From Thiopseudomonas alkaliphila (lineage in GTDB: Bacteria > Pseudomonadota > Gammaproteobacteria > Pseudomonadales > Pseudomonadaceae), in contig NZ_CP012358.1 in NCBI RefSeq assembly GCF_001267175.1, positions 412,501 through 476,500 on the forward strand: DNA of 64,000 nucleotides, written 5' to 3'. Made by a program: the position numbers and the translations under genes. The notes under the pieces were generated by a model, which saw only the letters and a program-made list of their open reading frames with translations, searched no databases and was not told where the DNA came from. Shown here in pieces: positions 10,543 through 21,479 of the stretch. The first letter of the stretch is position 1; each line of letters begins with the position of its first letter.

Positions 10543-11504
10543 TGTGGTTAGATTCTGCTCGTGGCTATGATGTAGTAGGTGACATCCATGGATGTGCCGC
10601 TACCTTAGTGCGTTTATTAGAGCAGCTGGGGTATCGGCGAATTAAAGGCATTTGGCAGCATCCAACGCGGCAAATGCTGTTTCTAGGCGATATTATTGAC
10701 CGTGGCCCACAGATTCGTGAAGCCTTGCACCTAGTCCATGACATGGTGGATCGAGGGCAGGCGCATTGTATTATGGGCAACCATGAATTTTATGCGCTGG
10801 CGTGGAATACGCCAGCGCCAGCTGGTAGCGGTAAACTTTTTGTGCGAGAGCATACTAAACGTCATGCCCGTTTACAGGCGGAAACCCATGCGCAGTTTGT
10901 TGCCCATCCTTATGATTGGAAGGATTTTGTCACTTGGTTTCATAGCTTACCGTTATTTCTTGATGCGGGGCGTTTTCGTTTAGTTCATGCTTTATGGGAT
11001 CAGCCTTTAATTGATACGCTGCGTAGCAGTTATCCTGATGGACGAATTGATCGTACGTTTTTACAGCAAGCAGCCTTTCAGGGCAGTTTTGCTGATCAAG
11101 TGTTTAACCGATTATTACGTGGCATTAATTTACGGTTACCCCATGGCGCATCACAAGTCAGTAGTGATGGCTATATTCGCTCGTTTTTTCGCAGCAAGTT
11201 TTGGGAAGAGGAGCAAGAACCTGAAACTTACGGTGATTTAGTGTTTCAGCCGGATGCACTACCTGAGGCGATTGCCAATGAGCCTTTGCCTATGAGCTAT
11301 CGTGCATCTTTGATGCGCTATGATCGTTTGCAGCCGATATTGTTTGTTGGTCATTATTGGCGTAAAGGGCATCCAACTATGATTCGGCCTAATGTGGCGT
11401 GCTTAGATTACAGTGCAGTCAATGGGGGTAAGTTAGTCGCTTATCGACTTGATGCAGAAGACGTCTTGCTACCCAATAAGTTTGTTTGGGTGAATGCGGT
11501 TTAA
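10542..11504 (+). CDS. Metallophosphoesterase (PP2A-like calcineurin fold)
   Basis: A 320-residue cytosolic phosphoesterase. The metal-binding motifs are in the usual order: DVVGDIHGC at 9-17, FLGDIIDRGP at 48-57 and IMGNHEF at 78-84, with later His residues (LVHALW near 149, FVGHYW near 270). These features define the serine/threonine phosphatase-like branch of calcineurin-type enzymes, but the substrate is unknown. The start overlaps the nadK stop by one base. The pairing with nadK is conserved in Pseudomonas as far as I recall, suggesting co-expression rather than a known joint pathway. Confidence 0.85.
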   Translation: MWLDSARGYDVVGDIHGCAATLVRLLEQLGYRRIKGIWQHPTRQMLFLGDIIDRGPQIREALHLVHDMVDRGQAHCIMGNHEFYALAWNTPAPAGSGKLFVREHTKRHARLQAETHAQFVAHPYDWKDFVTWFHSLPLFLDAGRFRLVHALWDQPLIDTLRSSYPDGRIDRTFLQQAAFQGSFADQVFNRLLRGINLRLPHGASQVSSDGYIRSFFRSKFWEEEQEPETYGDLVFQPDALPEAIANEPLPMSYRASLMRYDRLQPILFVGHYWRKGHPTMIRPNVACLDYSAVNGGKLVAYRLDAEDVLLPNKFVWVNAV

Positions 11505-11538
11505 TTTTAGGATGCTTGGCATCAGCTAAAGAGGGTGT

Positions 11539-12402
11539 ATGCAGTTTGTAAAAGCGTTAGCGCTACCACTGGATCAAGATCTAAGCCCATTACTGGCTTT
11601 ACTTAATGCGCAGCAGATTATGCATCGGGTGATTGAGCATGCAGGGCAGCAAGAACTATGGATACTGCAGGCTCAGCAACAGCAAGTAGAGGCTTTGTAC
11701 CAAGCGTGGCAAGCCGGGGAGTTGACGCATACCCAAACCTATCAGCGTTCATCGCTGACTCGTCCTGTATTAGGCCAATTAAAACGTGCGCCTATGACAA
11801 CGACTGTTTTAATACTGACGGCGTTAGTTGCATTAATCACCCAAGTGGGCGAGAACTTTCACACCTTAAGCTATTTCAGTTTTACTGACTTTTATGTGCA
11901 AGCCCCTTACCTATATTTTTCAAGCTTAAATGCTAGCTTAGAAAGCGGGCAGTGGTGGCGATTGATCAGTCCGATTTTGATTCACTTTGGTTTTTTACAC
12001 TTGGCAATGAACAGTCTGTGGTTTTGGGAGCTAGGTAAACGTATTGAGTGGCGGCATGGCGGCTTATTTCTCTTGCTATTAACTCTAGTTGCCGGTGGAC
12101 TATCGAACTACGCGCAATACTTTTTTTCTGGACCCAGTTTATTTGGCGGGTTGTCTGGCGTGCTGTATGCCTTATTGGGCTATTGCTGGCTGTATCAGCG
12201 GCAAGTGCCGAGTGCCTTTACTAGTTTGCCTAAAGGCGTGGTCGTCATGATGTTAGCTTGGTTAGTGTTATGCTTAACCGGCATTGTGACTTGGCTCGGT
12301 TTTGGGGCAATTGCCAATGCGGCGCACGTCAGTGGGCTTATCGTAGGATGCTTAGCTGGCGCAGTCGGCGGCTGGCGAGCAAAACAACAACAGGTGCGGT
12401 AA
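11539..12402 (+). CDS. glpG: Rhomboid intramembrane serine protease
   Basis: A 287-residue inner-membrane protease. An N-terminal cytosolic domain of about 85 residues is followed by six or seven membrane segments. The catalytic Ser206 is in FGGLSGVLYALLGY (GxSG), and the partner His263 is in ANAAHVSGLIVG. The HFGFLHLAMNSLWFWELG motif is the GlpG HxxxN-type region. It cleaves membrane proteins near helix ends; substrates are unknown here. The YeaC gene follows 6 nt after the stop. Confidence 0.92.
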   Translation: MQFVKALALPLDQDLSPLLALLNAQQIMHRVIEHAGQQELWILQAQQQQVEALYQAWQAGELTHTQTYQRSSLTRPVLGQLKRAPMTTTVLILTALVALITQVGENFHTLSYFSFTDFYVQAPYLYFSSLNASLESGQWWRLISPILIHFGFLHLAMNSLWFWELGKRIEWRHGGLFLLLLTLVAGGLSNYAQYFFSGPSLFGGLSGVLYALLGYCWLYQRQVPSAFTSLPKGVVVMMLAWLVLCLTGIVTWLGFGAIANAAHVSGLIVGCLAGAVGGWRAKQQQVR

Positions 12403-12408
12403 TTATCT

Positions 12409-12684
12409 ATGCAGAATTTTTTAGCGATGATTCAAAATATTACTCCTGAAATCTATCAAGAGTTAAAGTTAGCAGTGGAAATTGGCAAGTGGTCGGATGG
12501 CCGTAAACTAACCCAAGAGCAAAAAGAAATTAGCTTGATGGCAATGATCGCCTGGGAGCAAAAAAACTTACCTGAAGAGCAACGCACTGGGTATATGGGC
12601 GGACAAGCCTGTGCCTCACAGAGTAAAAAACTAGCCGAAGTGGATGACAGCTTGTTTGCACCGGCTGCAGGTACGCTCCATTGA
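12409..12684 (+). CDS. YeaC-family (DUF1315) protein
   Basis: A 91-residue soluble protein of unknown function. The segment SDGRKLTQEQKEISLMAMIAWE (near 29-49; first motif half SDGRKLT) and the later LPEEQRTGYM are the family's conserved features. No signal peptide or membrane segment is visible. Its stop overlaps the next start (TGATG), so translation of the DUF2797 protein is probably coupled. The rhomboid/YeaC/DUF2797/pepN order is shared with P. aeruginosa as I recall. Confidence 0.85.
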   Translation: MQNFLAMIQNITPEIYQELKLAVEIGKWSDGRKLTQEQKEISLMAMIAWEQKNLPEEQRTGYMGGQACASQSKKLAEVDDSLFAPAAGTLH

Positions 12685-13532
12685 TGCAAGAGTTAAGCCG
12701 TGGAACGTTGCATAAAATGCACATTGCCCTTGGTGATCCAGTGGCAGAGTACCAGCTCAATTTAGGCAATCAAACGATTGCGATGAACGAGCTGATTGGT
12801 AAGCAGTTAAAACTGACGCATTTAGGTGAGATTCATTGCATTCACTGCCAGCGAAAAACCAAAAAAAGTTTTGCCCAAGGTTATTGCTGGCCATGCTTTA
12901 AGGCTTTACCGCAATGCGATACCTGCATTATGAGCCCTGAAAAGTGCCATTTTGATCAAGGCACTTGCCGTGATGAAACTTGGGCTAGCCAGTTTTGCAT
13001 GACCGAGCACATTGTGTACTTGGCTAATTCGACTGGGGTTAAAGTAGGTATTACGCGAGCTAACCAAGTGCCGACGCGTTGGCTAGATCAGGGCGCTGCT
13101 CAAGCCTTGCCGATTTTTCGCGTAGCGACTCGCCAACAATCGGGATTGGTAGAAGATATTTTGCGCAGCCAAGTCACCGATCGCACGAATTGGCGTGCTT
13201 TGCTACGGGCAGAAGCAGAACCTTTAGATTTGCCGCAGATACGCGATCAGATTACCCAAACTTGTCAGCCAGCACTGACTGAACTCCAACAACGCTTTGG
13301 TCTCCAAGCCATTCAGCCGATTAACAGCGCAACTGTGTTAGAAATTAGCTATCCCGTTGAGCAGTACCTGAGCAAGATCAGTAGTTTTAATTTAGATAAG
13401 CAACCCGCGGCTGAAGGTACATTGCTGGGTTTAAAAGGGCAGTATTTAATTTTTGATACTGGCGTCATTAATTTGCGTAAATATACCGCTTACCAAACGG
13501 CACTCAGCGTGCAAGCGTCTGTGAGTGTCTGA
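12684..13532 (+). CDS. DUF2797 Cys-rich protein with GIY-YIG-like segment
   Basis: A 282-residue protein of unknown function. Residues 52-95 hold eight Cys (C52, C55, C68, C71, C78, C81, C88, C95) in spacing that suggests two or more zinc sites. Next comes VYLA...VKVGITR at 111-125, which looks like the first strands of a GIY-YIG nuclease core, followed by a conserved RWLDQGA and a later Glu in GLVEDIL that could fill the metal-ligand role. The C-terminal part is mixed alpha/beta. ATG 12684 overlaps the YeaC stop; a TTG at 12681 is less likely. The nuclease relationship is my inference. Confidence 0.8.
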   Translation: MQELSRGTLHKMHIALGDPVAEYQLNLGNQTIAMNELIGKQLKLTHLGEIHCIHCQRKTKKSFAQGYCWPCFKALPQCDTCIMSPEKCHFDQGTCRDETWASQFCMTEHIVYLANSTGVKVGITRANQVPTRWLDQGAAQALPIFRVATRQQSGLVEDILRSQVTDRTNWRALLRAEAEPLDLPQIRDQITQTCQPALTELQQRFGLQAIQPINSATVLEISYPVEQYLSKISSFNLDKQPAAEGTLLGLKGQYLIFDTGVINLRKYTAYQTALSVQASVSV

Positions 13533-13565
13533 ACGATTGTTATCTTATTTCGCAACGAGGAACCT

Positions 13566-17350
<3,785 letters not shown>

Positions 17351-17369
17351 GTCGCTCGTTTGAGAAATG

Positions 17370-17403
17370 AAGCGCTGCTGAGTTAAGTGACTAAGCAGCG
17401 CTT
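17370..17403 (+). other. Intercistronic hairpin between adhC and fghA
   Basis: Perfect 10-bp arms aagcgctgct and agcagcgctt enclose 14 nt in the 102-nt gap between the two genes, followed by only TAAAAG. The lack of a T run makes it a poor terminator. It could tune fghA read-through or protect the adhC 3' end. Confidence 0.55.
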
Positions 17404-17452
17404 TAAAAGCACATTCTTAGCCAGGTAAGGCGTTAATGTTTGGGGGAACAGT

Positions 17453-18295
17453 ATGTCTTTAGAAAAACTTAGTTCTAACCTTTGCTTTGGTGGCGAGCAT
17501 CATCGTTACCGTCATCAGTCCAGTACCCTTAATTGCTCCATGGAGTTTGCAGTATTCTTGCCGCCACAAGCGCTGCAAGGTGAAGCTTGCCCAGTTTTAT
17601 ACTGGTTGTCTGGCTTAACCTGCACCGATGAGAACTTTATGCAAAAAGCCGGAGCGCAACGCGTCGCTGCTGAGCTGGGTATTATCATTGTGGCGCCTGA
17701 TACCAGTCCGCGCGGTGAGCAGGTGGCCGATGATCCTGAAAAGGCGTGGGATTTTGGCTTAGGTGCAGGTTTTTATCTCAATGCAACCGAGCAGCCCTGG
17801 CAGGCCCATTACCAAATGCATGATTATGTGGTGCAGGAATTACCAGCGCTAATTGAGCAGCAGTTTAAGGTAACCGATAAGCGCGGTATCAGTGGCCACT
17901 CGATGGGCGGGCATGGAGCGTTAGTTTGCGCGATGCGGAACCCAGGACGTTATCAATCGATCTCGGCCTTTGCTCCAATTAGCAATCCAATCAATTGTCC
18001 TTGGGGTGTAAAAGCATTTAGTCACTATTTGGGCGAAGATCGTCAAACATGGGAGGCGTGGGATGCCTGTGAGCTACTAGCTCAAGCTACAGAAAAGCTT
18101 CCGACCTTAGTGGATCAAGGCACGGCGGATAGTTTTTTAACGACTCAACTCAAACCCGAGGCGCTAGTTAAGGCGGCCGAGCAGGTGGGGTATCCGCTGA
18201 AGTTACGCCTGCAAGAAGGCTATGATCATAGCTATTATTTTATTGCTAGCTTTATTGAAGATCACTTGTACCATCATGCAAAGCATTTACGCTAA
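17453..18295 (+). CDS. fghA: S-formylglutathione hydrolase
   Basis: A 280-residue alpha/beta-hydrolase that converts S-formylglutathione to glutathione and formate. The nucleophile Ser is in [12 protein letters not shown] near 147-158. The acid is probably the Asp in DQGTADSFL near 220-228, and the His is in EGYDHSYYF near 256. It is an esterase-D type protein of normal length. The gene sits directly after adhC, completing a two-step formaldehyde-to-formate route. An intrinsic terminator follows. Confidence 0.95.
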   Translation: MSLEKLSSNLCFGGEHHRYRHQSSTLNCSMEFAVFLPPQALQGEACPVLYWLSGLTCTDENFMQKAGAQRVAAELGIIIVAPDTSPRGEQVADDPEKAWDFGLGAGFYLNATEQPWQAHYQMHDYVVQELPALIEQQFKVTDKRGISGHSMGGHGALVCAMRNPGRYQSISAFAPISNPINCPWGVKAFSHYLGEDRQTWEAWDACELLAQATEKLPTLVDQGTADSFLTTQLKPEALVKAAEQVGYPLKLRLQEGYDHSYYFIASFIEDHLYHHAKHLR

Positions 18296-18313
18296 GTTAT
18301 TGGTTTAGTCGGT

Positions 18314-18342
18314 AAGCGTCTAGACAGCTAGGCGCTTTTTTA
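18314..18342 (+). terminator. Rho-independent terminator after fghA
   Basis: Arms aagcgtctag and ctaggcgctt (one G-U pair in RNA) enclose a 4-nt loop acag and lead directly into TTTTTTA. It is 19 nt after the fghA stop and ends the adhC-fghA unit before greB. Confidence 0.85.
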
Positions 18343-18373
18343 TTGTCTATTCTAGGGTTTGAGGTTAGCCATC

Positions 18374-18847
18374 TTGAAGCATCGAACATTACTGACTGCC
18401 GAAGGCTACGATAAATTAAAAAACGAACTCAGTTATCTAATACGTGAGCATCGTCCTGAAATTACCCAAATAGTCTCTTGGGCGGCGAGTTTAGGAGATC
18501 GTTCAGAAAATGCCGATTATCAATACAATAAGCGAAAATTAAGGGAAATTGATCGGCGTATTCGCTATCTCACTAAATTATTTGAGGTGGCTGAACGAAT
18601 TGAGTACCACCCCGTGCAAGAAGGTAAGGTATTTTTTGGTGCTTGGTGCGAGCTAGAAAACGATCAGGGAGAAAGTTTGACCTTTAGAATTGTGGGGGAT
18701 GAAGAGGTGTATGGTGAAAAAAACTATATTTCTCTTAAGTCACCTATGGCTAAGGCGTGCTTAGGTAAAACCTTAGATGATGAAGTTATCGTGCGTACCC
18801 CTAGTGGTGAGGCGCATTGGTATATTGTTGGCATTCGTTACGCTTAA
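18374..18847 (+). CDS. greB: Transcript cleavage factor GreB
   Basis: A 157-residue RNA polymerase secondary-channel factor that rescues backtracked complexes. The N-terminal coiled coil includes the conserved tip AASLGDRSENADYQYNKRKL near 43-62, with the acidic residues Asp and Glu that act at the polymerase active site. The C-terminal FKBP-like domain holds FRIVGDEEVYG. No ATG is available near the family start. TTG 18374 has gagg 9 nt upstream and gives the expected length; TTG 18359 would precede that site. Confidence 0.93.
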   Translation: MKHRTLLTAEGYDKLKNELSYLIREHRPEITQIVSWAASLGDRSENADYQYNKRKLREIDRRIRYLTKLFEVAERIEYHPVQEGKVFFGAWCELENDQGESLTFRIVGDEEVYGEKNYISLKSPMAKACLGKTLDDEVIVRTPSGEAHWYIVGIRYA

Positions 18848-18916
18848 TTCGTTGCTTGCTGGCGCTGAGGGGCGGACCATAGCTGTTGGGTGTAGGAAGT
18901 GGGCGGGAGTAGGGTA

Positions 18917-19576
18917 ATGAAAAGTTGTGTTTACGGTTTGTTTGGCCTTAGCAGCTTAAGTTTATTGGGGTGCAGTACAGTAATGCCTTTAAGCCTGCAT
19001 AGTTTGCCTGATCCGCAGTATCAATTTAACTACACCGCACCTGTATTGGTGCAAGCAGAGGGTCAAGGGGCTGAAGCATTAAAAGCGCGTTATTATTTAC
19101 CCAAAGTGGCTGACGGTCTTCGGCAGCTTGGCTTTCAGCAGGTAATGGTCGCTAGCGCTCAGCAGTCTGTAGATAATGTGCAGCTTATTTTCCGACTGAG
19201 TGTTAGCACAGAGCAGCAAGCCTATAGCTATCAGGCTACGGATTATGGTTATACCCATACTGAATACTTCAGTCACTGTTACACTGATGAGCAAGGTGTG
19301 CGTGCATGCAGCCAAAGTGCTCGCCCAGTTTACGGCCCAGTCGGTACCTCCGAGCGAGTAGGCTACACTCGCTATTCCGAATTTAAATTAACTGGAATTG
19401 ATCCTGCGAGTCAGCAAACAGTACTTAGCGTGATTGCCAGCTCAAGTAACACCCAGTGTAAAGATAAAAAAGTTGAAGACTTTTTGGTCGAGCGAGCGTT
19501 GGGCTATGTCGATCTCAGTCAGCGGCAAGAGCTGGCGTTTAAAGTTAAAATGCCAGAAGGCTATTCCTGCCAGTAA
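18917..19576 (+). CDS. Putative outer-membrane lipoprotein, unknown function
   Basis: A 219-residue lipoprotein. The signal peptide ends in a clear lipobox, SLLGC, with the lipidated Cys at residue 19 (MKSCVYGLFGLSSLSLLGC). The mature part has a DUF4136-like layout: an early conserved Tyr/Phe strand, ALKARYYLPKVADGLRQLGF resembling the 'whole-protein variable degradation' helix, then a Tyr-rich stretch YGYTHTEYFSHC. The DUF4136 link is tentative. ATG 18917 follows gggagtaggg. No partner genes stand nearby, as greB upstream and pirin downstream look unrelated. Confidence 0.78.
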   Translation: MKSCVYGLFGLSSLSLLGCSTVMPLSLHSLPDPQYQFNYTAPVLVQAEGQGAEALKARYYLPKVADGLRQLGFQQVMVASAQQSVDNVQLIFRLSVSTEQQAYSYQATDYGYTHTEYFSHCYTDEQGVRACSQSARPVYGPVGTSERVGYTRYSEFKLTGIDPASQQTVLSVIASSSNTQCKDKKVEDFLVERALGYVDLSQRQELAFKVKMPEGYSCQ

Positions 19577-19602
19577 TGGCGGCAACAATAGCCTTAGATT
19601 GC

Positions 19603-20532
19603 TTAACGCAAGTCTGGTGCAGCTAAAGGCTCGCCCTCATAACCAACGACTTGGCCGAAGTGATCGGTTTCTTTCCAAAGCTGGATGAACTCTAACACTT
19701 CGGTTTTATTACGTGCGACAAAATTCCAGTACAGCATGATTTCTTCAGTAAAGGGCTCACCGCCAATTAGAATGATTTGACTGGCCTCTAACACTGCTAA
19801 ATCAATCTGGCTTCGACCTTTTCCTAAATACAGCAAAGTGCCCGGTTGTAATTGTTGATCTTCTACTCTGGCACTGCCGGTGAGTACCGCAATGCCATAC
19901 TCAAATGCTGGATTAAGTGGCAAGTTAAGGGTGGTCGCTGCTTGGCTCGTAATATCAGCGCCGAGCAGTGGAGTATGCACTGCAACGGGTGAAACGTGAC
20001 CGAACATTTCCCCTATCAGTAACGTTAACTGGGCTTGTTCCAATGCAACCTTAGGTAGCTCTGGGTAATGCTCAAATGCGGGCTCGATAAAGCGTTTTTC
20101 ATCTGGTAGAGCTATCCAAAACTGGGCCAGTTGTAATTGCGGCGAACGTTGCTCTGGGGACTCTTCAGAGTGAGAAATTCCACGGCCGGCAGTCATCAGA
20201 TTAACTTGGCCTTGGGTGAGCAACTGTTTTACTCCAAGACTGTCACGATGCAAAATTTCGCCTTCGATCATCCAACTAAAAGTTTGCAAGCCTGTATGAG
20301 GATGTGGCCCAACACGTACCCCGGAGCCTTGACTTACATCAGCGGGACCGGCGTGATCAAAAAAACACCAAGCACCGATCATGCGCTGCTGGCGGTGGGG
20401 TAATAAGCGGCGAATTTTCATTCCTTCGCCCAGCGTAGCCTCCCGCGCGGTTAAGGCTAAAGGCGGAGTGATCTGACTATGATGCCGACATTCAGCGTAT
20501 TGTTCTGGGGTCATATGGATAGATGAACTCAT
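19603..20532 (-). CDS. Pirin family protein
   Basis: A 309-residue bicupin protein. The N-terminal cupin holds the metal ligands in GPHPHTGLQTF (two His) and GRGISHSEES (His and Glu), the pirin signature. Pirins include quercetin dioxygenases and regulatory proteins, so the activity here is open. The C-terminal cupin ends with NFVARNKTEVLEF, also typical of pirins. Shine-Dalgarno aaggag lies 6 nt before ATG 20532. The gene is downstream of the YcaC-like gene, with a terminator between. Confidence 0.9.
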   Translation of the reverse strand: MSSSIHMTPEQYAECRHHSQITPPLALTAREATLGEGMKIRRLLPHRQQRMIGAWCFFDHAGPADVSQGSGVRVGPHPHTGLQTFSWMIEGEILHRDSLGVKQLLTQGQVNLMTAGRGISHSEESPEQRSPQLQLAQFWIALPDEKRFIEPAFEHYPELPKVALEQAQLTLLIGEMFGHVSPVAVHTPLLGADITSQAATTLNLPLNPAFEYGIAVLTGSARVEDQQLQPGTLLYLGKGRSQIDLAVLEASQIILIGGEPFTEEIMLYWNFVARNKTEVLEFIQLWKETDHFGQVVGYEGEPLAAPDLR

Positions 20533-20587
20533 CGGTTACTCCTTAATCCTGACAGGCGGTGATTGTGTCATTGAGCGTACACTAAAA

Positions 20588-20618
20588 AGCATCACAGTAG
20601 GCAAGCCACTGTGATGCT
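20588..20618 (-). terminator. Terminator after the ycaC-like gene
   Basis: Arms agcatcacagt and actgtgatgct (11 bp, perfect) enclose 9 nt. Read on the minus strand, the hairpin lies about 18 nt after the ycaC stop and is followed by TTTTTAG. It is a good intrinsic terminator that separates this gene from pirin. Confidence 0.82.
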
Positions 20619-20636
20619 GAGTTAGCACAGCACTAA

Positions 20637-21266
20637 TTAGCTATTGTGTTGTAAAGTGTCGTCGCGGCTTTGAATTAAGTTGGAATAGGCCGGTAAATGG
20701 CCTGCCAAAATACCACCAAAGCCTTCAATGTCATTACGCCAATCGCGATGCAGTTCACAGCCTACGCCAAACCAGCTCATTAATTGTACGCCAGCCGCTG
20801 ACATACGATCCCAAGCGGCATCACGGGTGGTTTTATTAAAGGTGCCCGATGCATCGGTGACCACAAACACTTCATACCCTGCTTCAATGGCAGAAAGTGC
20901 TGGGAAAGCCACACAGACTTCAGTGACGACACCGGCAATAATCAGTTGTTTTTTACCGGTTGCTTCAACTGCTTTAACAAAGTCTTCGTTATCCCAGGCA
21001 TTGATTTGACCAGGGCGGGCAATGTAAGGCGCATCTGGGAAGGCACGCTTTAGTTCTGGAACTAAAGGGCCGTTAGGGCCTTGCTCAAAGCTGGTCGTTA
21101 AAATAGTCGGTAATTCAAAAAAGTTGGCAATATCCGCTAATGCCATAACGTTATTTTTAAATTCGTCGGCATTAAAATCACGGGCTAAAGACAGTAAGCC
21201 TGCTTGGTGATCCACTAGCAGAACCGCAGCGTTATCTTTATCTAAACGTTGGTATTGAAATGACAT
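20637..21266 (-). CDS. ycaC: YcaC-like cysteine hydrolase (isochorismatase fold)
   Basis: A 209-residue protein very like E. coli YcaC. The catalytic triad of the isochorismatase superfamily is visible: Asp in LLVDHQAGLL near 18, Lys in ATGKKQLIIAG near 105, and Cys in GVVTEVCVAFPAL near 118. Long identical-looking stretches such as GPNGPLVPEL and ARPGQINAWDNEDFVKA tie it to YcaC. The physiological substrate of YcaC is unknown. ATG 21266 has gagg 5 nt upstream and is preferred over GTG 21272. A perfect inverted repeat lies 30-61 nt upstream of the start. Confidence 0.9.
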   Translation of the reverse strand: MSFQYQRLDKDNAAVLLVDHQAGLLSLARDFNADEFKNNVMALADIANFFELPTILTTSFEQGPNGPLVPELKRAFPDAPYIARPGQINAWDNEDFVKAVEATGKKQLIIAGVVTEVCVAFPALSAIEAGYEVFVVTDASGTFNKTTRDAAWDRMSAAGVQLMSWFGVGCELHRDWRNDIEGFGGILAGHLPAYSNLIQSRDDTLQHNS

Positions 21267-21295
21267 ATACACCTCGCATCATCGAATCACAGGGA

Positions 21296-21327
21296 TTGAA
21301 TTAGTTACGGTGATGCAACTAATTCAA
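21296..21327 (-). promoter_or_regulatory. Perfect 11-bp inverted repeat upstream of ycaC, possible operator
   Basis: The arms ttgaattagtt and aactaattcaa flank a 10-bp spacer and lie 30-61 nt before the ycaC start codon. The location suits a repressor or activator site controlling this single-gene unit. It could instead act as an RNA hairpin in the 5' leader. No regulator gene is adjacent. Confidence 0.5.
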
Positions 21328-21479
21328 CTTCAGCATCGATAGTAGTTAACCTTGTAGCTCAAGATTAGAGGGTTAAATAAGGACGGACTGTTTTAATGAT
21401 GGAACGCTAGAAGCTCCTTAAATAGCAAACGCTAACGCTTGGCATGAGTCAGCAGCCTAAACTAGGCTACTCCCTTTAT

